DNA of 64,000 nucleotides from Streblospio benedicti (lineage: Eukaryota > Annelida > Polychaeta > Spionida > Spionidae), in contig CM032662.1 in NCBI GenBank assembly GCA_019095985.1, positions 14,309,036-14,373,035 on the forward strand, written 5' to 3'. Shown in pieces: positions 13,801 through 25,800 of this stretch. A program made the position numbers and the translations under genes. Each line of letters starts with the position of its first letter. Within the stretch, counting starts at the first letter, position 1. The notes under the pieces were generated by a model. That model was not told where the DNA came from. It searched no databases and was given only the letters and a program-made list of their open reading frames with translations.

Positions 13801-16800
13801 CCTCCGACCGCCCAGCACTCGAAACGCAGGCGCAGGTGCGGCGCGCACTTGACAGGTGCAAGGTAGGTGCACACCACTGGTGCTAATAGTCTTTCAACAA
13901 ACTTTTCATCTAAGTCTTTTTTTTTAATTTTGATTTCTCGTCCAACATATGTAAAATCTACTCGTTTTTTAGTCTTTTTTTAAACCCCATCAAACAAATG
14001 AAACTTTTGCAAGTGAGAATTGTCACTGCTTCTACATATTGGCTTTAATCAAAGGGCCTTATAATAGCCAAAACCCAATGAAAGCCTAAACCTGATCCCT
14101 ATGATGACGGAAGAGCATTTAAAAATACGATTCCAGTGCAAATAGACCAATATATTGAGCACAGGCGGAGTGAACACTCTGAGATTAGTGTGTATAATGC
14201 TGAGTTGTGTACATTTTATGGACTCAAGTCCAGTCCAAGTACTTTGCGTATGTACTTGAGTCCAAATACAAGTACATTTTGTTTTTTTCTAATGTACTTG
14301 AGTTCAAGTCCAAGTACAGCAAATCGCTGTACTTGCAAGTACTGTACTTAGGCACAATTCCTGTATACCGTGTGTTCCCTCAGACCGCGGAGATGGAGCT
14401 GGCCTCCGAGCGGCGGCAACTGGAGTCCGTGCAGACCCGCGGTCACCAGCTGGTCAGCGAAGCAGCCAAACTGACCTCCTTTAGCCCCACAGAGGTCAAC
14501 GCCGCAGTGACCACCACCACCCACACCTGGGACGACATCGTCAAGGTAACCGGGCAGGGCAGCCATGTTGGAAAGGGTATTAATAAGGGATAAAAAACGG
14601 CATTTATAATTATCGAAAGGTATCATATTTCGCAGGTATCACATTTTATAACCGCTATTGGACTACTTTTGTGGAAAATTGCTATTTCTTATTTACTGAA
14701 TTTATCATGGAATGCTAAACGTTTGAGGCCAACTTTAGTAAGAAGAGATTTGATATTGCGAATGATGCATTTGAAGAGACCATTGTGTTTACTTAAGTGT
14801 GTTATATTTGATGATAGCATAGTGATAATACAAGTACATCATGTCAAAACATGCGCATTATGTTAACACTAGTGCATTATGGGTTCACACAAGTAAGCTG
14901 TGTTAGCAAGAGTGCATTGTGGACTCATGAGTACATTGGGTTAACACTAGTGCATTGTTTTAAAATAGTTACATTTATGTTAACACTAGTGCATTATGGG
15001 TTCACACAAGTACGCTGTGTTAGCAAGAGTGCATTGTGGCCTCACATGAGTACATCGTGTTAGTAAGAGCGTGTTGTGTGCAGGCGCTGTCGGCGGAGCG
15101 GTCGCGGCTGGAGGAGCAGTTGGTGCTGTGGGACCAGGTGGACAGCTCCCGCGACGAGGTGTCGTCGTGGTTACACAACATCTCACACCGCCTGGCCGAG
15201 TGCCGCGACTTCCACGACACAATCACAACCCGCAGTGCGCTACAGAAATACAAGGTACTTGGCCGCAGGGGAATGTCTGGGGTGTATTAAGTTTGTTTAT
15301 TTTAAACATTTCAAAATTTTGAATGTTTAGAGTTGACAAGTTAGATGGGGACTGTTTGAGAGGGAGTGAGGAACTGGAATTCTTTTAAAACAATTTAAAA
15401 TGAAGGAAGTCCAAATGTTATTTATATTCATACTATCAGATGATGTTATCCTTTCAAATAGAATTGATTCGCTTGTTAGTAAGGCTATTCAAAGAAATCG
15501 GATGTAGACATCTGATATATATGAATAAATCTACAATGCATGCATAACCGTTGTGTGTTTTGACACAGTAGTAATAGATGAATATTTCTTGCCCAATTTT
15601 GTTGCCAATGTTATGATGATAACGCTAATCATACAGTTAGTGTGCAATTACCATAGTAACCGTGGTTTTCATGTCATCAGGCGGAGGTGGTTGCCATGGA
15701 GGCGACCTTTGAGGACCTGTGTCGCCGCGTCGCCGACCTACATGAACTCAACGACAACCAGCCTCTGTCACCACTCACCGAGCTCCAGACCAGCCTAGAC
15801 GCTCAGTTCAGCGAGGCTGCCCGGCTCGCGGAGAGCCTCGATAACCAACTGGATGACTTTGAGGAACAGAGACAAAACCTGCAGGTCGGGGATAGATTCA
15901 GATGGGCTATTAGAAGGCTTGTTTCCTTGATTTAATTTTTTTAAGGGGAAGTTTTTATTATCATTAAGTTTTGATTGTTATGAGATTTCATGTAAAATCC
16001 AGTTAGTCTTATCTCAAAGTGGTACATAGGCCATCACAGCAAAACAATGAAGGGTGCCGTCTCACATGAGATTTGTGTTTTACGTTTAATATCGTTACGA
16101 ATTAGTACTTATATGATGATAATTTAAACTGACGTTTATCCTCTACAGAGCTGCCTGGATAAGAATGAAGCCTGGCTGAAGCAGGTGCGAGAAAAACTGA
16201 CCGCCACTGATGACCTGACAGGCTCCGATGAGGCCCTGGTCAAACGACTGACCACAGCAAAGGTCAGACATCTACAACCTATTTATTCTGAGGGGAGAAA
16301 ATACAAATTTGAGTCAAGCAATATTATCACTTATAGTTTAAAGTGTGGTGAACTGATATGATTGTTAGCTTGAGTTATTCATTTAAAGTTTCGTAATGTT
16401 ATTTTTGGTATAATGACTCCACTTCTATAGATGAGTAACACATAATATGGACATGTGTATACCTGATAACTTTATTTCATCAATAAGTGTGACGCAAAAA
16501 ACATCTGGACATTATTCTTATGTCTGTTGATCGCATGGGCCTAACATCAAGCAAATGGGCGTGTGGTATGTATACCACTATGATTTACAAACACTACCAT
16601 ACGTATTACTACTATCATATAGAAGTAGTAGTAATGTGTAGTAATATAATGTTTGTAAATCATAGTAGTATCCACACCACACACAGCCATCTCATGATGC
16701 TGTGGCCCATGGTTTATCGACGATTGCAAATCAAACATACATCCCTGCCCTCCAGGGGCTGGTGACCGAGCTGTCTGACCACTCGGGGGAGCTGGCGTCC

Positions 16801-19800
16801 CTCGAGTCGCTGCTGGCGGCGCTGTCCTCCCGGTACCCGGCGGCCGCGGGCGACGTGGCACCACTAGCCAAGGACGTCGCCACGGTGCGCGCCAAGCACG
16901 ACGCCACCGCTGCAAAGGCTAACAAGGTAATACATGGNNNNNNNNNNNNNNNNNNNNNNNNNNNNNNNNNNNNNNNNNNNNNNNNNNNNNNNNNNNNNNN
17001 NNNNNNNNNNNNNNNNNNNNNNNNNNNNNNNNNNNNNACGCCGAAACCGAGACGGAGACGAGGAGAGCACGATACAGACACGGATACACACAGTACAGGT
17101 GCGCAGCGGGGGGAAAATGCGGTTTTAATGCATTTCGACCCATCTTTTCTCGATTCCTGATCATTAAGTGATCATTAGATTTATGTTTTAACCATTAGAG
17201 GGTGTGGGGCTGGTTTATGGGTGCCCACAATTTTTCTCTCCCCATATCTGCCATCTCGATACAAAAGTTTCATGGGTTTGAGTCTTTCTTCATTGTACCC
17301 AGCCAAGATTGTTTTGATGTGATTGGGCCAAGCAAATCCAAATGACCGAAAGGCTCTGAGGTTATGGCTGTTAAGAAGACAGGGCAGCCAGGCCACACCC
17401 TCTGAATGAGTAATAATTAGGGTAAATGTAGGATTTGATTCTTGATTCATGCTAGTTGACCCTGTGTTTGTTGCAGGAGCTGGCGAGCAAGGAGCGTGAG
17501 TCCGAGTCCCTGCTGAAGGCAGCCGTGGATGCCGGGGAGAAACTCTACCCCGCTACCTCGCTTGAGGTGAGACGGTTTTAAGATTGATTTGATAGATTTC
17601 TTTTATCACATAAATATCCGTCATCATGAGTTGTTTCATTAAGGAGACTTTCTGGAGATAAAAGAATTTGAAGATAAAAATTCATTTCCCTTTTTAAAAA
17701 TGTATAACACTTTAGGGGTTTGGGGAATAGAATTTGGTTTATGGACCATACAAATAATCATACAAAAGACAATTAAGAATTCAGTCAATGTTAATTTTCC
17801 CCCTACCGAAATTGTATACATGATCTTTTGTATGGTCCATAAACCAAATTCTATTCCCGAAACCCCTTAAGTGTTATACATTTTTAAAAAGGGAAATGAC
17901 TGTACTTTTATACTAAAATAAAAAACAAGCACATTTTGAGAAATTTTTTATCTCCAGAAAGTCTCGTTAATAAAGTTGCTCCTTACGGATGGCCATCGTA
18001 TACTATTATAAAGATCAAGGTTCCAGAAAATCATGATGTCATCTCAAATGCCATCTCATATACCAATGTAAACCACAGAGATTGAGGTTTCAGAAAATCA
18101 TAGTATCATCTGTTCACCTAATATTGTACCAATTTGTCAAAAATGGGATCCTCGCCCACCGCTTACATGGCCGCAAAATTTTGTAGTAATGACTAATCCG
18201 TGACCTTTGCCGTCCAGGGTCGTGAAAGTATCCGGTTTAGAAACTCATAATATCATCTGTTCACCTGTAAATGTGGTACCAATTCGTCAAAAATGGGAGT
18301 CCATGGCTGCAGAATTCTACATTAGTCCTTGACCTTTGCCCTCCAGGGTCGCGAGAGCATCCGTCAGTCTCTGCGGCGCCTGCGTGAGCAGTGGGCGGCG
18401 TTCTCTGACGGCGCTGCCTCGGCCGGGCGCCGCCTTGCAGCAGCCGCCGGCGCCTGGCGAGCGTACACCGGCGCCCATAGCGACCTGGACGCCTGGCTGG
18501 CGGAGGTGGAGGCGAGACTCGGGGAGGAGGTGCCCCTTGGAGACACCATGGCAGAGAAGAAGGCCACCGCGCAGGGATACAAGGTAAGGGGGAACATGTA
18601 GATATATCACTTTGAATATCAAGGGCTCACTCTATTTATATTGCTCAAGACTTGCTTTTGAGCCCTTGACATATTTCCAATTAAAGTCAAAATATGCGTG
18701 ATGCATTAGGTGACATAGAAAGTTCAATGTGAAAGTTCAAAAGTCTCTTCAAATTGGCAAGAACGTAGCTCTATTTGTTAAATGATAATAATGATGCAAA
18801 GTCTAAGCCATTCAGGGAAACCATAACTGAGAAGTTTGCAACCTCACAGGGCTACAAGATGCATAGTTTTATTACTCAATGTATATTTAAGCCTGCGTCT
18901 CTCAAGCATGATTGTCCATCCCCAAATTTTTACTGTATGATAACATATGATAAATCATTGCAGAAAAGATCATTCTACTTTTTAAGAACACGTCTCCGAC
19001 GATACAATTTTTTAAATTACAATGGGTGGATTTAATATTGATCGTCCTGGAAAGACACATTCTCCATCAAACATTTTGTATTCATCCTTGAACGTGTTCA
19101 TCGTGTTGGTAATGTTTATTTACAGTCATTTCTTAAATGACTTAATGCTGATTTTGTGTTCATTCTTGGTTCGAAGAAATCAGGGAAAATTAGAATTGAA
19201 TGAGGGAAAATTTGGGAAAATGGAAATGAAAATCCTATGACTACCCTGTACCACAGCTGATGGTACACAAGTCCCAACTCTATCCTGTCCCTGTGCTGCA
19301 GACGCTGCTGGACTCTCTGTCGTCACGGCAACGGTCCCTGGACTCCGTGCTGGACAAGGGCCAGGCCCTGGACTCGGGCGCGGTCGCCGCTCAGCTCAGT
19401 CAGCTGACAGCCAGATACCGCGCCGCAACCACCACATGCAAGGTAATATATATATATTGATATATATATATATAGTATAATATATATATTAAGACCACCT
19501 CTATAATAAGACCACTTTTCACGGTCCCAAACCTTCATTAGCTATCAAAATGAACCTCTCTATTGAGACCACCTCTCTATTGAGACCACCTAACACTGGT
19601 CCCCAAGGTGGTCCTAATAGAGAGGTTCTACTGTATATATGTGAGTCCAGACTCCAGGACTCATTATTTTTCAGTAGGATGCAAAGAATTGAAAATTGGC
19701 CGCATTGTTTCAAAATGTGCGAGACCTTAGGGACTCATTGTAGCGAATTTCTAGATTAATCGTGGTATGGGGCAACAGGCTCATGTCTTTCAGAGTAGAA

Positions 19801-22800
19801 TATGGTCGCTTTGGGTATTAGTAGTAAGGTTATTGCAATTGACTAGGCAAGGCACATAGCGCGTTGCCAGATTCCTCACTGAAACCAAGGACAAGGCCAA
19901 TGACCTGATGTTATAGAAACAGCTGGCCATCGGTGTGTGTGTAAAATGTTAGGGACTTGTGATATTTCTGATGATCCTGATGTCACTGACTGTCCCTGTG
20001 TGTTTACAGAAGCAGTCCATGTGTGAGACACACTTGATTACTCACTGTCCTTTTGCTACTGACTGACATTTTATTACTGAATTTCCCTTTGTTACTGATT
20101 GTCCCGGTGTTACTCTCAACATGTTACCTACTGTCTCCATTTTACAGACTGTCCAGGTGTAACTGACTATCTCCATGTTGCTGACTGTTCTGTTATCACT
20201 GACTCCATCTTATTGACTATCCTGATGTAACTGACTGTCCCGGTGTTGTTGTTCCAGGAGCAGCTCTCGATCAGCGAGGGTTACGTGGCGTCGTGTCAGG
20301 CGTACAACGACGCGATGCGAGATGCTCGAGAGTGGCTGGCAGCCTTGACCGACAAGCTGGAGCTGTGCAGCCAGCCAGCCGAGGACAAACTACACCTACA
20401 GACACAGACCGATAGGATCAAGGTTAGTCAGCGCCAGGTCTAGTTGTAAGGACGCAGGGTCAGCAGTATGAGTAACTCTTGATAATATGCTTATTTTCAT
20501 GAAAAGTCCACTCATGCTGTTCAAAAACTAAAATATTTACTTTTCGTTATGAGTGGATATGTCCTTTATTCTCAACTACAAGGCTAGTAAAGTTGTGGGG
20601 GGTGAGAGCTTCGCCTTTCATGACAGAGTTAATAGGAAGGAACATAAAACATACCACCAAATCTTTTCATATTATAGAGTATTCAAAATAATTACATGTA
20701 CTTGTGAATAGATGTAATCTTGCTCCACCATGTGTGAAGAAATTTGAATTTAATGGCCATGGATGCTGTACTAGTCTATCAATATAGAAGAGCCTCCAAT
20801 CAAGACCAGCTTATGCAGAGACTACCTCTGTAATAAAACCAGTAATTTGGTCCAAATCCATCATTAAGAGACCCTCGGGAACCTCCATAAAGACACCACC
20901 ACTTGAGGGCAGCCCTCATGTGTGGTCTTTACAATAGTGAAATTATCTGTGTGGTGACTGTTGAAATGATAGAAAAACCTAGAGGTGACTTTTAGAAATA
21001 GACTGGGCAGCCAGTTCACACCCTCAAATTGAAGTATAGTTAGGGCCTGTCCCAATAAAGTTATGATTGATTGCTTGCTGGCTTGCTGTGTAGGAGCTGG
21101 GTGAGCAGAAGGCGGCTGGTGAGTCGCGCGTGAGCGGGGTGAAGGAGCTGGGTGAGCGGGTTGTTGTGGAGACGGGCCCGGCCGGCCAGACGACCCTCAA
21201 CCGCGAGCTCTCCGCCCTGCTCCAGGACTGGCAGGCATTTGTCGCCAGGTAAGCGGGGCTTTGTCATAGTAGAGCACAGCGAGTTTATGTACACAGTCAT
21301 TTCGTGTGTCACAAAATTATGTAACAGCGAAACTAAATATGTTGTGTTAAGTCTGTTTTGCCGAAATGTATTTTTACACACCCGGTGTTGTGATTTGTAA
21401 GATGTCTTTGATCTTTAATAAGGAGTTTTATGAATAAAGTAGTGTATTAATCCATTTAAAATGATGGAACACATGAGTTGAATGTGCATGTCAACTCTTT
21501 GTGCAGTGATCAAAGTGTTTTTAGTCAAGTCACATGACTTTGTCAAAAGAGCATATTCATCACAAGATCATCATGGTCTGATGACATTATCCCCAGTATG
21601 TTGTCAAAGTTTTTTTGAAAAACAGAAAATAAATATCTACATGATGCTGTCTGCATATGATTCAAACAGACTCGAATGACCAAAAGCCTGGAGGGGACGG
21701 TAGTGAAGTAGACTGGGCAGCCAGGTTACACCTTCAAATTGAGGAATAATAAGGGCCTTTCCAAATGACTTTACAATTCGATTGATTGACTTTTGCTGTT
21801 GCAGACACGGCACGGTGCACGCTGCGTTGCAACAAGCGCTCGCGTCGTGGGAACAGTTCGACACACTGAGTGACTCACTGTCCACCTGGCTGCGCGACAC
21901 CGAGGCTCAGCTCAATGACCACACGCTCAAACCCGCGCTCGCAGAGAAACAGGCTCAACTCGCTCACTTCCAGGTACGTCTGCTTGGGCGGCGGGGAGTG
22001 CAAAAAACAGGCGAGGGAGTGGAGTTTCTCAGAAATCGGGCTTCTTTCTGAGAACTGGATTGGTTGTTCTCAGAAATGCATGGATTTTGAGAAATATGGA
22101 TATTTGTATAAATCTATGAGTTTCTGAGAAATTAGGCTGTCTGTTTTCCAGGAAATAACTGGATTTGATTGTCTTATGGCAGCTTCCAAGACTTCTGCTT
22201 TTTCCAAGAAATGGGGTCTGCTTCTGGGACATAAATAAGGCTGCCTGGGAAAAATGGTAGTTGAGCTGTTATTGTCATTAGACATCCAGTTTAGTTCTGA
22301 GAAAATTATCAATGTGTAGATGTTGAGACTGTTAAAATTTTGACATAATATGTGAATTTTAACATCTCTTAATTTGTTGATCAATGCTAGTTAATATGCA
22401 TGTTTTAATTCCATTGGAACTATGTCAATTGATTTTCAAACTATTTTTATAGTATGATTTAGTTCTATGAAAATTAAGCATGGCTGAAAATACAAGTCCA
22501 AATAGCAAATGCACATACCTATTGTGGAAGTTTATTTCAGCGTTATAATTCATAATTTTCTTTTGCTCTACTACTACAAATTTGCATGTGCTGCTTTTGT
22601 GGTTTTCTAATGTTCTAGTGGCGTTGATAACTTGTACACGAGTTATGTACTTTGTATATGCAACTTAACGTTTGTCATATATCATGTTTATTATGATCAT
22701 TTATTAATGACCAATGGCAAAATTGTATATTGCTTATCTTGAATTTCACCCTGTGATAATAGCAGCTATTTTAAGAAGGCATTATTTTTCCCTAGCAACT

Positions 22801-25800
22801 GCATAATTTGTATTCTGGCTGTTTTCAGCTAACAACATGTTCTTTCATAACAGGCATTTTCAACCCAAACAAGCTCATTTTAGCGCCAGCAAAGCTGTTG
22901 CTTTTTCATATTCATTCTTGTGGCTTCTGCATTTGCAAGAGAGTCACATTCAAGATTACTTCCAAAGTGTCATGTGATCAATTTCATCCTATACTCTGAA
23001 AATAGACTTGTACTGAACACTCTGCACTGTTCCATGCTAGACAATTAATTAAAAACATCATTTCCCATGCTTATCTCCCTTTCCATGCATTAAATTTCAA
23101 CTGCAAAGCATTCCACTTTTCTGAAGCTCATTCCAAAATCATTGCTTTGGAGAGTAGCAAGGACCTTTCTTCGTAGCAGCTCCGTCCTGTAAAATAACAC
23201 GCTTGTCCCTGACTTTTTTCCACCGTCCTCGCAACAGACGATAGAAACCAACATCCGCAAGAAACAGCCAGACTTTGACCTCTTGACCTCGCGGGCGCGT
23301 AGCGTGGGATGCAGTCGTCATGACGATGATGAGGACACTGGACCCAAGTCGCGCAGTCTGCGCTCCGTCATGACCTACAGGGTTCGTCGCCCCGGCAACA
23401 GTGCACTTTCTGTGGGCAGATGCAGATATGAAGCGAGATAGTCTGGGGGTCGAGGGGGTTTAGATTGAATAAATGGGAATTTGGGAAGAATGGGGTTTCA
23501 ATGGGAAAATTTTGGATGAAATGTAGTGATAGTAGTTGTGTAGAATGTAACATTAACCTGTAAGTGTTAGCATCTGAACCTTTTAGTTGACAGTTCTCTC
23601 TTCATGTCTGCATTTGTTTCTAATGTGATGGGAAATTGACAGCTGCAGTGAAAATGGCACTGAGTTATGCATGAAAAACACTGAAACACTGAAACAAATT
23701 TTCTTGTTTCTTCTAATTCTGTTCCTGCTGTTTTTTTAAACGTTTTAGTGGTCCAATGGTCCAAAAGTTGAAAAGATAATGGCCATTTTTCAAAGCCTGT
23801 TCATTTCTTTTTTTGGCCCCTGCACTAATGTTTCATGCAGACTTTTTGTGTTCATACGCGCACATAGAAACGCACAGGACAATGTTGTGGTGAAATTCAA
23901 ACAGATTTGTTGTGATGAAAATGTTTTTCTCGGGTAGAATTTTTTTTCTCTGCACATGTGCTAATATATTTTGTTTTTACTTTCAGGTTGATATTTCCAT
24001 GCATTTATGTATTAATTTATCAATTTCCCTAAGTGCTTGATATATATGTGGCAGTATGTAAGGACTGAGAGCTAGAAATTTCCCATTTCGTTCTCTACAC
24101 GCTTTGTGTGGCATTTTTTATTGGTTTTGCATTTGTTTTTGTGTTTCATTTAACACTTGTAGAAATCCTGGCAAGTGTTTGGTAGCTTTTTTAGGACCGT
24201 TTTTCACTATTTTGCTATTGTGATCAAAAATGTAAATATATGTCAGAAATAACACATGAATTATAGTGTTTTGTTGATTCTCCTGTACATATCATTCGTT
24301 CACTCGTTCACTGATAGAGAGTTGAAAAATCTGTCTGCATTCTAGTTGCATAGTGGAGTCCAATCGCTAAACAATGAACTTTGTTTTTAAACATTCTAAG
24401 CCTGTAATTTTTATTGATTGACAATAACAGTATTTCTAACTTCCACAATATTAAACTGAATTATGATTAAGTTGAATATTATTCACGATAATTACATTTT
24501 GTCGCTAAAAATAGGATAAATTTCAATAGTTATCGCAAAGAGCTTCTAACACATTGACTGTACTGCATGATTACAGTACTAATAATATTAAATCTTGTTG
24601 ACAACTTTAAACATGTTAATGCTTACAATTTATCATTATTAACTGGAAAAACTTAAAAAAAACAATAACAGAAACCCACCACAAAACAACCCTGCAATCC
24701 CAATGAACCAATGAAAACCGCCCAAACATAACGTTGAATTGAAAAAAAAATGACAGTTGAAATTTCAAATGGACCAATGAGATTGCATGTAACATTGACC
24801 AATGGTGTGTTGCGTTGCTAGGCGGTGCAGCAGGAGGTGCAGGCGCGAGCGCCGGCGTTCGACAGCCTGGCGGTGGGTGCACCGCACCTACAGGCAGCAC
24901 AGGCCAAACTAGAGAGCAGCGCCGCCCTGTTGGCAGACAGATACACTAACCTCAAGACCACCGCCAAGGTATGGGGAAGTCATAGTTTGTGTCCTTTTTT
25001 TAATTTTTCTTTATTGTAAACCAGAGACTTCCATTAGTTTTAGTCGTAGTTTGTGTCATTTAAAAAAAGTTTCTTTATTGTAAACCAGTTAATTCAGAGA
25101 CTACCGTTAGTTTTTATGTTATTGTAAGGGAGTTATATCCATGACTTAAAAAACTGGAATAAAAATTATTCTCATGTTTGAAAGAAACGCTTATCTTTAA
25201 TTCTTTATCAAAGTCACTCCTGTGTATTGCTAGTATTCAAACTACCAATTTCCATAAACTGCCTAACATTTTTCTACCCACCTAGTTCATTCATCTCATA
25301 CCATCCCTTGTTTCTCAGTTACTTCATAAAAAAAAACATTCACAGTTGCAACAAACCTGCAAAAACTGTGGACCTACTTTTACAAAATCTATATATAATA
25401 TTAATGATTCATCCTCTATCTGCCAGGATGTGGTCACCAAGTGGGAGGGCTACGTGTCTGAGCACCAGGCGTATGAGGCTGCCTACGCCGCCTGCCTCTC
25501 GTGGCTCCAAGACCTCGTGCGCCGCCTCGCAGACGTTGCCCCCGGCAACCACGGTGCCAGCGCTGCAGATAGGGGCCGGCTGGAGGACGCCAACAGCACC
25601 ATCGAGGTGGGGCCCAAACGCCGGCAAAACCATGTATAGTAGAACCTCTCTATTAGGACCACCATGGGGACCAGTGTTATGTGGTCTCAATAGAGAGGTG
25701 CTCTCTGCACAGAGGTTCGTTTTGGTGGCTTTATGAAGGTTTGGGGCCGTGAAAAGTGGTCTTATTATAGAGGTGATCTCAATAGAGAGGTGGTCTTAAT

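Noticed and set aside
16702-17160. A 152-residue open frame running through the N block
   Set aside because: It is open only because N codons are not stops. The real pieces are E23 and the E24 fragment.
24983-25110. Small tandem duplication after E32 as a junction echo
   Set aside because: The repeated words start 15 bases inside the intron and do not include the exon end or donor, so it is an ordinary intronic duplication.
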